In this document: piece by piece, positions 1 through 12,323 of the stretch
How the letters are laid out: every line of letters begins with the position of its first letter
How positions within the stretch are numbered: position 1 is the first letter of the stretch
Assembly (NCBI GenBank): GCA_026874595.1
Contig: CM049319.1
Location: 56,118,917-56,182,916, forward strand
Direction of reading: 5' to 3'
Length of the DNA stretch: 64,000 nt
DNA from: Sipunculus nudus
Taxonomy: Eukaryota; Annelida; Sipuncula; Golfingiida; Sipunculidae
Translations under genes and position numbers: made by a program
The notes under the pieces: model-generated
What the model was told of the DNA's origin: nothing
Databases searched by the model: none
The model's input: only the letters and a program-made list of their open reading frames with translations

Positions 1-439
1 AACATCAACTCCTTGAATTTGCTTGTTTACTAATGGATTCAGGTCTAAAAAATTAAGCATCTGTGGCTGTAGATTCAGATGCAGACCTTAAAATAAATAT
101 AGTCCTATACTCCTTACACATGGCAACTGTTCCTTAACCATATGACTATTGCAGATTGCAGAAACTAGTTTGGAGCTTTCACACATTAAAAAAACCAAAA
201 CAGTTTTGGCCACCACCCCAAAGACAAGATATGAAGCAATAATAAGGAAAAAACAGGTTTGTTTAACATTTCATTGCTTAATGAAATCTCCATCCACATT
301 GAAACAGTCTACATTTAAATTTGGATTAAACTGATTTGAATGAGTCAAATACGCCATATGGGGTTTAAGTTGAGGACAACACTATCAAAATGATATAATA
401 AGCTGTTATTTGTTACATTAATTTCAACTTTTTTTTCAG

Positions 440-520
440 CTTCAAGCCTTCTTCTTGGTATCAGATGACATCATGGATGGCTCAATAACCAGGAGAGGTC
501 AGCCATGTTGGTATAAAAAG
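440..520 (+). CDS. FDPS: FDPS exon with first Asp-rich motif
   Basis: Preceded by a T-rich tract and CAG, followed by donor GTCAGC. Translates from [13 protein letters not shown] to RGQPCWYKK, matching the FDPS segment that binds the allylic diphosphate through Mg2+. It is 81 nt long and phase 0 at both ends. Confidence 0.93.
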
Positions 521-3500
521 GTCAGCTGCATAAATTTGCATAAATTACTATTAAGGTCAGCAGCATATATTTGCATATATTACTAAAAAGTTCAGCAGCA
601 TATATTTGCATAAATCCCATAAAAAAAACATATTTACATTTAAACTATATCATTACATTATGTTTACAATGCAAGGTATCTATTATGTTGACAATTACAT
701 CCTTATATTTTCATTCCACTTGATGTTGAAATTTATATAAATATATTTCTAATTATTCTAAAAAGCAGAAAATTACTTTTATTGTGACTGTGTTAGATGT
801 TTTATTCATTTAAAATCACTTTATATATATTATATCAGTATATCTCTTATATGTTTTTGCAGGACAACGTTGGTTTGATAGCGATCAATGATTCGTTCTA
901 CCTCGAGAGTGCTATATACCAGGTCCTGAAAAAATACATCCGTGACAAACCATACTACCTGAATATCATAGAGCTGTTTCATGATGTAAGTCTCTACCTA
1001 TATATCATAAAACTGTTTCATGATGCATGTCTCAAACAACATTACATCAGACTTTGACCCATCAATATAAAAGTTCTTACAGAGTGGTCATGCTGCATTT
1101 GTTCTTTAATTTATTCTACTTCACCACTGCTTTCACTAGCCCCTTATACAAAGTATTGCCAGCAGGGAATGCATGGTCACAGTGCTAGGAATGTTCTGAC
1201 CAATAAGAGCTTTGTACTAGAGGTCTGACTAAGTTGCAACACTGCATGCTCATGGTTGGAACATTCTTGGCCCAAAAAAATTTTTGAATTTTTACATAAT
1301 AATGGTAACAGCTGTATTTTTGAGGATACGCCAGGCAAACTTTTGTCTTATAATCTATCCGTAAGCATTTTTGCTCAATTCTTTCCAAATAAATGCTTTC
1401 TAGATGTAATGTGTGTATTATTTGCAGTATTTCCTATTTTATTGTCCCCAGCTCTGTAGATGCGGGGGACATTGATTTAGGTATGTCTGTCTAACTGTCT
1501 GTCTGTCTGTCAGTTTTTTTTTCGTTTCTGTGCAATAACATTCCTAAATTTTATCTGATTTCATTCAAATTTGGATCAGTGATTGATTTCATGCATACCT
1601 CAGTTAGGATTGGTTTTGGAGTGTCTATCTGAAAAATATTTCTCTCCAGCTCAAAAACAAAATTATAAACTTTTGGTCCTATTTCTCAATGTGTTTTAGT
1701 TTTTATGTTCCCCTGCAGGTGTCTCCACATTTCATAGTGCATCTGTTTTAAGTTTTTATTAAGTTGTGCCCTCAAGATTTTCTCCACATGTCATAATTTT
1801 GGTTGCTTATCAAGCATGAAAGACAACAAGACCCCAAAGTGGGGGACATTAATTTCACGAATTTGCTTGTTCTAAATAGAATTCTGGCTGCTTAAAATCA
1901 GCCAAAATGCAAATTGTAGGTAACTGTCAGTTTTCTTATTCAGATTGATGATAATTGTCTTGTATAAAAGTTGTCATGCAGTCATTCTCAGATTCAAATT
2001 TATAAAATGTTTTTGTTAACAGACTACCATGCAGACCATCACGGGACAGACTCTTGATCTGATCACAGCCCCACCAGACCATGTTGACTTTACTAACTAC
2101 ACCATGGAGCGATACTCTGCCATTGTCAAGTGGAAAACAGCTTTCTACAGTTTCTACCTGCCCGTGGCATCTGCAATGTACATGGTAAGTTGTATGTGTC
2201 AAAGTCAAAATGGTTTCAGACATGCACATACTGTGAAACCTGTGTAATAAGACACCCAGGGAACTTGCTAAAAGTGGTCTTATTTCACAAGTGGTCTTAT
2301 TCCATAGGCCAGTTTTAACCAATGTGAAGGTGTTCGGACTCAAGGGTGGTCTTAATAGAGAAGTGGTCTCTCATCAGATAGGTGGTCTTTCAGACATCAG
2401 AGTCTAACACAACAAATTTTTAACATTTCAGAATGTCTTAACTGTTACAAAATTTGTGGTCTCTGGTTTACACTGAAAAAATCTTTAGTCCCTGGAAATG
2501 TTTTACAAAGTTAAGCCATGGAATATAGACCCCAACCCAACTAAATAATAATTAACACATAGGTATTTTATAAGTAACCTCCCTAAGTAGGAACAAACAT
2601 GACAAAAGGGAAATATTTTATTGCTGGTTTTCCACCAACCTGATATATTTCCTATATTTTCCTATAAACATGGTCTATAATTTCTTAAACTCTCTGGCAT
2701 TTAGGCCCTCATTTCCTATATTTTCATGCAAAATAATGTTTTTTTTTATATAACAGTGTTACTATTCAAAACATTCAGTTATTTTTGCATGTAAATGTGC
2801 ATGTAGGATGACATGTAGGATGGCAGAATCAGGTTTACACACTGAGGGAAGTGTGACAAAAGTTTGATATGATGGTAGGATGGATCTTTAGCAGAAAGGC
2901 AAATTTTTCTGAGGAAAGGCAAACTTGTATTAATGCCTCTCTGTTGGAAAGGTGTAAATTTCAAAGTATTACTACCCCTTAACCCCCATGTAATAACAAG
3001 TACAATGGAACCCTGCCTTGTGACCACCCCGCAATTGCGACCACCTCCACAATTACGACCACTTTTCTTGGTCCCGAATATACGATTCATGTAACTTAAA
3101 GTTCCACAAATACAACCACCCCCAAATTATGACCACTTTGGCCAGTCCCCAAGGTGGTCGTAATTGTGGGGTTCCACTAAATATGGCCTTCTAAAGTATT
3201 ATGCATTGTTGACTTGATCCTGCCTTTTCTAAAAAGCAGCATTTTTTTGCAGGCAGGAATAAATGGAGAAGAAGAACACAAAAATGCCAAGACTATTCTT
3301 CTTCAGATGGGCCACTTTTTCCAGGTGCAGGTATGTGATGTGATTATACTGTTCTTATTTCATCATTGCCTACCCTGAAATATTGGGTAGACATGTGAGT
3401 ATGCTAATACAAAGGTTTGATGATTTAAAAAGAGCATAATCTGAATATTAGGTAATCATAATAAGTTAACCTCTTGATGCAAGGCAGACATAGCCCTGTG

Positions 3501-4848
3501 CTTCTTACCTTATGTAAGTATTAAGTAATTATTTGGAGATTTAGTCTCCCTTAAACTATCTTTATCCCAAACTATGCTTGAACCTGTTATTGCTGCCATC
3601 TGTTGTCAGGATTTCTAACTAAAAATCATTGCCCCAGGAGTCTATGTGCACAGCAAGGGACAGCCAGATCAGGTCATATGTTTAATTTCTTCAGAAAACT
3701 AAATATTGTAAATAAAACCAGTTGTTCACACCATGTAAGAGTCTATGTTTCAAGTGGATATGGACTGATAGAGAGAAATGAGAGGGAACCTCTGTTCAGT
3801 TGGGCTGGCTCTTGAACAGGCTATATATTCAAATGAAGCCAGTTCAGTTGAAAACAACTTTAAAGTTACTATTTGGGATATATTAGGATAATAAGCTCCA
3901 TTATAGGTAGTTGTAACAATTAGGCTGGTAAGCCTACTTGAGTCAACTCAAGATACAAGAATATCGAGGAATGCATTGCAGTGGTCTTTGATCATGTTGC
4001 ATTCATCTTGTGGTAAAAAACCCATAATCTAAACATTAGGCTATCAATGATGAATTAACACAAGAGAATACATGTGAACTTACAAACCAAACTAAAAATC
4101 TGTCACTAATATAAAGAGGCATTTCTGTAGCTAGCCATGCTTATATTCATGCGGTCTGAAATTCAACAAACATATATAGGGGTTTACCAATATGATGAGT
4201 TAAAATGGAACTTTTCTTGCTCATGTTTGGTGTTGTTAGAAAGTATACTAAAAAAGCTAATGATAAGTCTGGTTTACGTCAATTGACAGTGTGTACCTGT
4301 AGTCCATGAGGCATCCGAAATGACGAAAATATTTACATTCTCATAGAGCCTTAAAGTGGGTTCCTTGCTGAATGATGTCACAGCACTCTGAAAGCCAGTA
4401 AGCATGTTAAAGACTCTTTAATGTCTGAAGGCTGGAATGGTGCTATATTACAAGTGAATAGTCCCAAAAAAGCCTTTTTTTTGTCAAATTTGTGATAAGT
4501 TTCAGTAGAACATTGCAGATTCAGGCACACCTTGGATCCAAGATATCTTTTTTATATAAACCAATGTAACAAACAGTATGTTGCAGTCTCTCTTACCCTG
4601 CAGGATGATTACCTGGACTGTTTTGGGGACCCAGAGGTTACTGGTAAAGTGGGAACAGACATTGAAGATAACAAGTGTGGCTGGCTGGTGGTCCAGGCAC
4701 TGAGCCGAGCGAGCCCTGAACAACGTGCTTGGCTGGAGGTACAAGCATATTAAAGCTTATGATGTTTGACTTTATACAGTGCTGTAAATTTTTCTCCAAG
4801 ATTGAAGGGGATGACTCGCAACTTTTTTCACACACACACACTAACACA

Positions 4849-4938
<90 letters not shown>

Positions 4939-7641
4939 TATGTTTATGTATATATATACACCTTCTATTGTCTGTATGACAAATTTCAAATATAATACAA
5001 TTAAGTATAATTTTTAAAAAAATAAGGTTATGTTAATTCTTAATCAGGTTAAGATATATAATATTTTATATTGAACTCATAAATGTATACAAAGTCTGTA
5101 ATTCTAGTTATAAATATATTTCATTTCCAATATATAAATATTATTCCCTGAATCCTGGGGGGGGGGGGGATAATTACATTGACCATCCCCCTCCTTGCTA
5201 AAAAGTGGGGGGTTACGGGTATATATACCCCCAACCCCCCTGTATTAACGCCCCTGACTTTATATGTGTGATGTTGAAAATTTATGATATTCCATTTGTT
5301 TATTTTCATGACAGCTCTTTTTGATATTTACACTACAAACAAGTTCTAAAATTTGAAGCTTAAAGCTAGCTGCCAGGTCTGTAGAAATCATATGATTTCT
5401 GGCTTACCTGTTTCATTCCATAGGATTGATCACCTTATATCTTATGACAATTGGTAAAATGTAATGATTTGTAATGATTTGAATTATCAGAAAATTATCA
5501 CACTGGTGATATATAAACAAAATGAACAGCCTGTGAACTGAGGGATTGGCATTTTCTGGCCTGTTTTTAATGAAAGGTTTGAGGAATTATCTTTTGTTAT
5601 AGACATCAGATAGCAGAATAGGCCCCTTTAATCAATTATATGAAATTATTCATTATTATGTTATGAATATATTTTGATATGTCACCTCATTTACTAACAT
5701 TTTTTTCTGATGCAGCATCCAGTACAAAAAGTTGTCAACTTTATTATAAAGTGGTTTAGTTCCAAGACAATATTCTTCCTCTTCTTAAGAAAGATTACCT
5801 TCTCATCAAATATATTTCCTTCCCATAAATAAGATATATATTCTAACAGGCAGGTAGTTGGATGCAATTTAAATTATGTTTCATCTGTCATACCTTATTT
5901 TTCACTAGGAGACCATTATTATAGTCCATTTTACCAAGTGGTGTCCACCTGTTTTTGTAGATAATTTTCTTTAAGGTTTATACTTTTCAATTATTTCCTG
6001 GAAAACTTCATATGGAGGTGACAACCTAATATGGCAATTAAGAATTTTACAATTAATCCCCAGTTCTTGTTTCATACATGTTTGGTCTCTTCACACTGAT
6101 TTGGTAGATTTGATGTGTCCCTGCATGAGAAGCCATCTTTGTTTTAGCTGGTTGTATTTTTTAGAGTATTTACATGACACCATCCAATCAGAAGCTGTCA
6201 ATTTAGGCTGTTTTTGCATGTGACCAATGAGCTTGAGCGCCATAAGTGGGTTGGATATGTTGTAGATGTTGACTGATTTCTCAGAATTTGGTGGTTAAAT
6301 CATGTTTTATGATTTATAGAAATAAAAGGACTGATGATCGATTATAAATTATTTAATGTGCCTTCTATATTAACACAAAATCTGCTGTGTAAAATTATAC
6401 CATATAAATATTGACTGAGTAAATTTAGTCTAACTTGTACATCACGCTGAGAGGTAAAGGAAGCGTGTGGGTTGTTTACTCTGGTTCACTGCACAAAGTG
6501 CAGTTTTAATGTTGTTTACTACTTTGTGTCATGTCTTTCCTATATCTCTGCAGGATTTCAAATTTTTTTTTATTTGTGTAAATAGTGTAAGGAAAACTAG
6601 AAGTTGCGTCAGTCGGGCAAGTAGGTCCAACATAAACTTTTACCCAAGTAAAGGCTTGAAAAAGATCTTTGTACTCTTGAATACAATCAATAATATTTGT
6701 AGGGCAAGTAAAAAATTCATGAAGGGCAAGTAAAAGCTAGATTTTTCTGACTTGGCAAGTACTTTCAAAAATGTTGAGCCCTGGATACTATATATAATAA
6801 GAGTCTTTGATTAACGGCTCACATACAAATATAATATTGATATTGACACCATCATATTATTCATGATATGCCAGATGAGGTTTTTATACTGTGCTTGTAT
6901 TTTTGTTCACAAGGGTTTCAAATTTGTGATATTTGCGAAAGGAGAATTTTCCCAAAAATAAAAACTACATGAATATGAGTCCAATTGTTGAAGATAAAGT
7001 TGAAGGACATTATGAATAAAAATAGATTGTGTATTATATGTTCAAAGATTGATATTTCAAATGATATCATATCTGCCATTAATGGATATTTTTCTTTTAA
7101 TAAAATTTTGTGCACATAATATTTTATATACATGACATACTGATGGTTATACTCACAAAGGGTTTTTTTGTGATAATTTCCCTTTTGTTAATATTTGATA
7201 TACATGTAATTAATTGACATACTGATGGTTATACTCACAAAGGTTTTTTTTTTTTTTTTTTTTTGTGATAATTTCCCTTTTGTGAACATCCCAATTTGAA
7301 ACCCTTGTGAATAAAATTTAAAATATCAATTAAGGTAGTTAGAAACAGGACATGATAGAGAAAAAGCAAAAAAGGTTTTGAGATATTTTTATACACAATA
7401 TTGTAACATCATTTCTTAATCTCATTCTTTGTTTATCCAGGCCAATTATGCCAAGCATGACCCGGAAAAGGTAGCCAAGGTCAAGGCCCTTTATGACGAA
7501 CTGAAGCTACGAGACGTATATGCCGCCTATGAGGAGAGCAGTTATGAGGAATTATCACGCCTTATTGATAAGCTGCATGGATCACTGCCAAAAGAAATGT
7601 TCATAGCTTATGCAAATAAAATATACAAAAGGCAAAAGTAA
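440..7641 (+). CDS. FDPS: Farnesyl pyrophosphate synthase, 3' part (six coding exons; 5' end outside window)
   Basis: Class I trans-prenyltransferase of the mevalonate pathway. It condenses dimethylallyl/geranyl diphosphate with isopentenyl diphosphate to make farnesyl diphosphate, the precursor of sterols, dolichol, ubiquinone side chains and prenyl groups. Coding exons: 440-520, 863-985, 2023-2184, 3253-3330, 4604-4738 and 7441-7641. All junctions are GT-AG and all introns are phase 0; together they give 780 nt, 259 residues plus stop. The first aspartate-rich motif DDIMD is in the first exon and is preceded by FFLVS. The two Phe residues at positions -5 and -4 are the family's known signature for C15 product length. 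The second motif DDYLD opens the fifth exon, followed by the conserved [12 protein letters not shown] and DNKCGWLV stretches. The protein ends KIYKRQK (human ends KIYKRRK). The cytosolic vertebrate protein has about 353 residues, so roughly the first quarter lies before base 1. No frameshift or missing catalytic residue is seen. Confidence 0.96.
863..985 (+). CDS. FDPS: FDPS exon
   Basis: Acceptor TTTTTGCAG, donor GTAAGT. Encodes 41 residues starting [19 protein letters not shown] and ending [11 protein letters not shown], matching the human segment VGLDAINDANLLEACIY and PYYLNLIELF. Confidence 0.95.
986..2022 (+). other. FDPS intron, no gene seen
   Basis: Intron between the DNVGL and TTMQT exons. 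It holds a CTGTCTGT microsatellite near 1487-1510 and weak mollusc-type repeat text (TTTTGAAACTG- and CCCC-rich phrases). The long open frames here on both strands lack splice or homology support. Confidence 0.6.
2023..2184 (+). CDS. FDPS: FDPS exon
   Basis: Acceptor TTAACAG, donor GTAAGT, 54 residues. Contains [11 protein letters not shown] and the conserved block [21 protein letters not shown], which in the family holds the GQ and KT residues that line the active site. Confidence 0.95.
2185..3252 (+). other. FDPS intron with GTGGTCTT simple repeats
   Basis: Between about 2265 and 2390 the phrase GTGGTCTTAT/A recurs at irregular spacing. The intron also contains the small inverted-repeat element annotated at 3001-3179. 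No coding signal was recognised. Confidence 0.55.
3001..3179. mobile_element. Small MITE-like element with TACARTGGAACC termini
   Basis: Starts TACAATGGAACCCTGCCTTG and ends, read in reverse complement, TAGTGGAACCCCACAATTAC. The interior repeats CAATTxCGACCACC. Imperfect terminal inverted repeats and a terminal TA fit a Tc1/mariner-type MITE. A degenerate relative lies at 8106-8249. Confidence 0.5.
3253..3330 (+). CDS. FDPS: FDPS exon
   Basis: Acceptor TTTTTTTGCAG, donor GTATGT. Encodes 26 residues, [20 protein letters not shown] then HFFQVQ, leading directly into the second Asp-rich motif in the next exon. Confidence 0.94.
3930..4470. repeat. Dispersed repeat shared with the PIGV intron (19025-19590)
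   Basis: This FDPS intron segment can be aligned over about 500 bp with the second PIGV intron. Shared phrases in the same order include GGAATGCAxTGCAGTGG, GTTGCATTCAT, TGTTGTTAGAAAGTA, ACTAAAAAAGCTAA and GCACTCTGAxAGCCAGTA. Divergence is moderate with indels. No coding frame is conserved between the copies. Confidence 0.65.
4604..4738 (+). CDS. FDPS: FDPS exon with second Asp-rich motif
   Basis: Acceptor CCCTGCAG, donor GTACAA, 45 residues. Begins [20 protein letters not shown], the Mg2+-binding DDxxD site for isopentenyl diphosphate, followed by [12 protein letters not shown]. Confidence 0.96.
4852..4937. repeat. TG/TA dinucleotide microsatellite
   Basis: A short TGTG run followed by about 37 uninterrupted TA units, inside an FDPS intron. 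The repetitive Tyr-Ile reading frames here are artefacts of this repeat. Confidence 0.97.
6906..7311. mobile_element. MITE-like element, 19-bp perfect terminal inverted repeats
   Basis: Left end TTCACAAGGGTTTCAAATT (6906-6924) is the exact reverse complement of the right end (7293-7311). The element is about 406 bp, A+T-rich and non-coding. It contains an internal tandem duplication whose units begin ACATACTGATGG about 85 bp apart (near 7134 and 7218). No convincing target-site duplication was found. Confidence 0.7.
7441..7641 (+). CDS. FDPS: FDPS terminal coding exon
   Basis: Acceptor TTTATCCAG. Encodes 66 residues beginning [20 protein letters not shown] and ending ANKIYKRQK, then TAA at 7639-7641. 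This matches the C-terminal basic tail of the family. Confidence 0.95.
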   Translation, partial: ANYAKHDPEKVAKVKALYDELKLRDVYAAYEESSYEELSRLIDKLHGSLPKEMFIAYANKIYKRQK

Positions 7642-7790
7642 TGGAATGTTGATTAGTGAAATTCAACATGCTAGACCTAGGAAATCAGATAAGATCATCC
7701 ATTTTAAATGGTATAGATATCTGTGAATTTGTCATCAGTGTTAAATCATTAGAAAAGATTATTTAATTAATCCCCTACATTAGGTTTTTC

Positions 7791-7796
7791 AATAAA
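7791..7796 (+). terminator. Probable FDPS polyadenylation signal
   Basis: AATAAA about 150 nt after the FDPS stop codon, in A+T-rich 3' UTR-like sequence. It is the first canonical hexamer after the stop, so it is the likeliest cleavage signal, but no transcript evidence is available here. Confidence 0.5.
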
Positions 7797-8105
7797 AGGA
7801 ACATTTTCTGCTGGTTACATATTATGTGTATCTCTCTCTCTGCATATATATAAAATGTTTATATGAAATGTAGTCTTTCTGCAGAAAAAATTAAAACTTC
7901 TAATCATTCAGTTCCAATACCTCTACCTCCAGATTATAAGGTTTGGCTTTGCTTTACAGTGTTATCAGACTTTTTGGTTTATAACTTATAATCTTCCACC
8001 AATGCTTTGAGATTCTGTGTTATCAGTAAATATTTAATAGGATGAGAAATCATAACAAAAGTTATTTGAGTTATACAGGTTTTTTATAATATATATGCTG
8101 TTATA

Positions 8106-8242
8106 TACAGTGGAATTCCACAATTGTGACAACCCCACAATTAGGATCACTTTTCCTCATCCCAAATATATGATCCAGGTTACTTAGAATTTTGCAAAGA
8201 AGACCACCTCACTTTGGTCAGTCTTGTAATGATGGGTTTCAA

Positions 8243-8249
<7 letters not shown>
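8106..8249. mobile_element. Degenerate relative of the 3001-3179 element
   Basis: Starts TACAGTGGAATTCCACAATT and ends TTCAACTGTGTA, with internal TTAGGATCACTTTTCC and CCAAATATATGATCCAGGT that align with the 3001-3179 copy. Confidence 0.45.

Positions 8250-8297
<48 letters not shown>
8246..8297. repeat. TA microsatellite
   Basis: A run of about 25 TA units immediately after the degenerate MITE. Confidence 0.95.
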
Positions 8298-8299
<2 letters not shown>

Positions 8300-10296
8300 C
8301 TTTTTATGCTGTTTACTAAAGCATAAGGTCTGCTTGCTTTGTTTGTTCCTGTTTTTTTTTTGTCAGAAAATCTACAATTCCCCGAAGTATTATTCAACAG
8401 TGAGATTTTGTGAGGGATCTGTCATTTATAACTGTAAATTTTATCCTTAACTTTGTTTTAAATTAATCTATTGTTATGGTTTCAGCTTTTGAATGGCAAA
8501 TTAAAAGTGACTATTGTGTTTTAATTTGCTTAAAAGTGTACATCCAATTAAAAACCATCTGAAAATGCTTCTTTACATAATAAAGAATTCCTAATGATTG
8601 TGCTGTTCTTAAGATGATCCAAAAATATTGGCTTATTTGTCAGCTGAAATATTACTTGTTTTCACATGTTGTTTTTGTTACAGTGGATATATAGAACCCA
8701 TTCTTTTTAAGTGCATTATAATTTATTTTCAGAATTGCTCGCTATTTCATGACAGTGTCAGTCTGTAACTTTGTAACTAAAGTAGTTATATTGAACATAT
8801 GCTGGTTTGCTTTATAAGTTTCATTACAGACAATTTTTTTTTTCATACACAAACACACTCACATGCATGGCTAAACTTCAGTATTACTGTACTGGATATA
8901 TCCATGTGTATATGTATATAATTGTCAGATGTTGTGAGGTGATACACATGAGAATGTTGTTCACGTTTCGGTATGATTTTTTTTTTTATTGATCATGTAC
9001 TACCATGTCTTTCAGTACAGCCACTCCAGAGGTCTGTACAACAGGTGTACCTGTTACAAAAAAAATAAAAAAAATGCTCATGACAAATATTTGTTTTGTT
9101 CAGTCATAACAATGGTCTTTGCTAAATGAACACTCACCCTATCAGCTAAGGTTAAGTAATCTTGTATCTGTCGTTTTTCTTTTTTTTTTTCAAAGAAACT
9201 TTAAAGGGGCCCAGTCACCTATAAAGCATGTTGAATAACATGAAAAATAGCTTCTTCCCTTTAAAATAAACCTGTACCTGCCTAAATAACGCCTTGAAAC
9301 AGTTTGCTTAATCCTGAAAATGAGTTTTAAAAACAGTGGACCAGGCGCCATCACAGGTGTCAACATTTACACAATTACGCCAGGGGCCGCGTGTTTTGCA
9401 GAGCCACAACATGTGCCAATCAGGGGATGCCTGACCCAACCTCGCACACCCAGCCCAACCCTGGTACCTGAAAAATAAGGTCACCCACTCAAAATCCTCA
9501 GAAAATCCACACCCCTCCTCCCCATGAAAAACAGGAGAAAATTACCCCCCCCCCCCCCAATTTTAGTTACATCTCCCACCATCTCCTGTGAAATATACAT
9601 ACTTTTTCACTAAATAAAAAAAAATTAATTCAGTTTTTATCAATGTATGGTAATATGTATGAATTAAAGTTGATTCATTAACATTCAGCTTGTGGCCAAT
9701 GCATTGGTTATATAGACATTTTACTGTTACTATGTGCTAAATTCTAAAAAGTGTACTGTGTAAAATTAAAGACCTACAAACTGTATGCTTATTTATGCAA
9801 AATAAACTACATGTACCAAAACATTTGTGATATACTCTTGTTCCATATAATTTTAAATTTATTGGACACCGGACCAGAAACATGATTACATTTACATTTA
9901 AGAATTTCTGAGGATAGTTTCAGGAACAGTCTATCTTGGGTTTATAGTATGATATATAGTATAATCAGTGTATACGCTGCAAATATTTAAAGTTAGACTG
10001 CAGATATTACTCAATGTAGATGAGTAAATAACTCCTCTATCCTCTCCACATTAATTTTTCCCCTGTGTTTTGTGTTTTACATCAAATATCATATCAAGAA
10101 TAATTGCTGATTTTAATATATTGGGGGGGGGGAGGAATTGGTCAGTCTGTTTCCAATTTGACCAAAATGGGTTAAGGCAATTTCATCTTTTATTGGTTCC
10201 AGCATTTTGAATATGAGAAAAGCACATGCTGGTACGAACACCCATTTTGGTCTACTTTAAATATAATAAACCTTTTTGTCATTTCAATATCATTCA

Positions 10297-11156
10297 GTCG
10301 TGGTCCTTTGTCCATCGTCCGGCCCTCTGTTAACAGGGCATGTTTTAAAACCGTTGGACCTATGAATCCAAAATTTTGATTACAATTCGATGTCCTCAGA
10401 ATTTCCTACCATACCGAAAATTGGGTCACTAGGACTTTGTTCCTTTGAGATATTAAGGAAAAACCTCCATTTTCCATTAAAAAAGCCCTTGTTACACTTC
10501 AAGGCTGCCAAGTTATATCAAAAACACCAATCTGTTTTTGATCATATTTAGTATTCTTATTTTTCCATACATTTTCTATGAACATACTAAAAATTAGGTA
10601 AGTATTGCTTATTGTTTTGAAAGTTTTGGCCCAAATGAAATTTGAAAAGAGTTTTTATTGAAAAGAGTAGCTTTATTCAAGTTTTCATAAATCATGTCAA
10701 GTATAGTTTACATCAAGCTCACCTAGTAGTACAGCCTTCACTTGTGTTATGTAACAGACTCCAGAAAGCTTGCCTTGGCTCAGCTTGGCAACTGCATGCT
10801 GGCAAGCTTCCCCTCTGCCCAGTACTCAACCCCCCCTACCCAAATAAAGGTATTAGTCCATTCTGTCCACTTGCCTGTCCATCTGTAAATTTTTCATATG
10901 CATCACTGTATTCACAGTATCTCAAAATTTTTACTGTTTTTCTTCATGACAGTTTTGTCAGAGTATTAGTTTTGAAATCATATATTCAGAAATTTACTAT
11001 AACCAAGTAGATGGGTCCCTATCCTCTTAGCTTCTCATATGTGGATACTGTATACGTATATTAATGAAAACATTACAATAGAATATTTTGAATATTTTGC
11101 ATTTGCAAAAATTTCAAATTTCAGCCGAGCGCCGTGACCCATGGGTCCCTTGTTTT
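10297..11156 (+). repeat. Repeat family A, 5'-incomplete copy
   Basis: Runs from GTCGTGGTCCTTTGTCCATC to GTGACCCATGGGTCCCTTGT. It shares internal phrases with 11156-12958 and 23655-25539, including TTxAAACCGTTxGxCCTA, ATCCAAAATTT and CCTACCATACC. Its end abuts the start of the next copy, so the two lie head to tail. Confidence 0.7.
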
Positions 11157-12013
11157 TAGCTCAGCTGACTATAATTAAGTCATCTGAGCTATAGTCGTGT
11201 CCGTCGTCCGTCGCTTCGTCTGTTAGACTGGCACATTTTGAAACTGTTAGGCCTACGAATCCAAAATTTCGGCCTGTGTTAGATGTCCCCAAAATCTCCT
11301 ACCATACCAAAAATTGGGTCAATATGACATATCCTTCCTTCAAGATATTTAGGAAAAACCTCAAATTTCCATTAAAAACCTATTATCACACCTGAAGACT
11401 ACCTAATATCAAAACCACTCATCTGTTTTTCTTAATATTTACCAGAAGTAATCTCCTATATATTTCCTATATACATGCTAGAAATTAAGTCTGTTAATTA
11501 TAATTTCTTTAAGTTATGGACCTGAACATAATTGACTTTGTAAACATTCAGGAAAAATATTTACTCATTTAACATGAAAAATTTTGAAACTAGAGACTAT
11601 TTTCCAAAGTATATAACTTTGTTTAATTAAGATTCAATTGTTATCCCAAAATTAGATTTGAATTTTATAAATTTTTTAAGTTATAATTAACATAAAAATA
11701 AAATCAGTGCCTTAAAGTTTGCCCAACTTTGACCATGGCACGTTTTATTCCTGTATGTACTATTGATTTAATTTTCACAGCATGTAAAAAATAAGTATTT
11801 AATATGTTAAAATCTGAAGTTTTAAATTAAAAGCTGAAAAATTAGGCTAGTTATTGATTTTTTTCTTGAGGCATTATTGTACTCATTTGCTTTGTCCAGG
11901 TGCAGGGATCCACTCCAGGTCACTGGAAGTCAGCTGTGCCAGGGTTTCTGCATGCATGATTTGCTACAGTCACTGGGGGAGATCCCCTGCTGTGACAGGT
12001 GTACAGTTATTCT

Positions 12014-12267
12014 CAAATCACCATCTTTTTTAAATATTAATAATTATGAATGAACTTTTTTTATCCGGGTGTAAACATTGTTGAATTAAGTGAAGATTCT
12101 ATGTATATACACTATAATAATACAGATATATTGTAATATTCAAATCACCATCTTTTTTAATATTAATAATTATGAATGAACTTTTTTTATCCTGTAAGCA
12201 TTGTTGAATTAAGTGAAAATCCTATGTATATACACTATAATAATACTGATATATTGTAACTCCCATC
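12014..12267. repeat. Direct tandem duplication, 127-bp unit
   Basis: CAAATCACCATCTTTTTT recurs at 12014 and 12141. The following about 110 bp, through ACACTATAATAATAC and GATATATTGTAA, is nearly identical in both copies. Confidence 0.9.
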
Positions 12268-12323
12268 ATTACACTTTATCTCCATTCGATATTGTTTTAG
12301 ATTTTTTATAGTACCTTCAAGGT

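Larger units (their letters stand above)
4739..7440 (+). other. Last FDPS intron (2.7 kb), no gene seen
   Basis: Apart from the TA microsatellite and the 6906-7311 element it holds a poly-G run at 5158-5169 within a G/C-strand-asymmetric patch (5150-5250), and a piece of the GGCCCCTTTAA-ended repeat family near 5510-5635. No exon-like segment was recognised. Confidence 0.6.
7800..10296. other. FDPS-PIGV intergenic DNA, first part
   Basis: Low-complexity A+T-rich DNA with poly-T, poly-C (9546-9558) and poly-G (10124-10132) runs. Near 9205 there is an end of the repeat family whose termini read AAAGGGGCCCAGTCACCTAT. No open frame with homology or splice support was seen. Confidence 0.55.

Noticed and set aside
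149-334. 61-codon frame before the first FDPS exon, possibly another FDPS exon
   Set aside because: The translation does not resemble any FDPS segment and there is no suitable splice pair. The expected upstream exon should end just before LQAFF and was not found in the window.
4729-5017. Open frames with long Tyr-Ile repeats
   Set aside because: They are translations of the TA microsatellite, in two overlapping frames, with no gene context.
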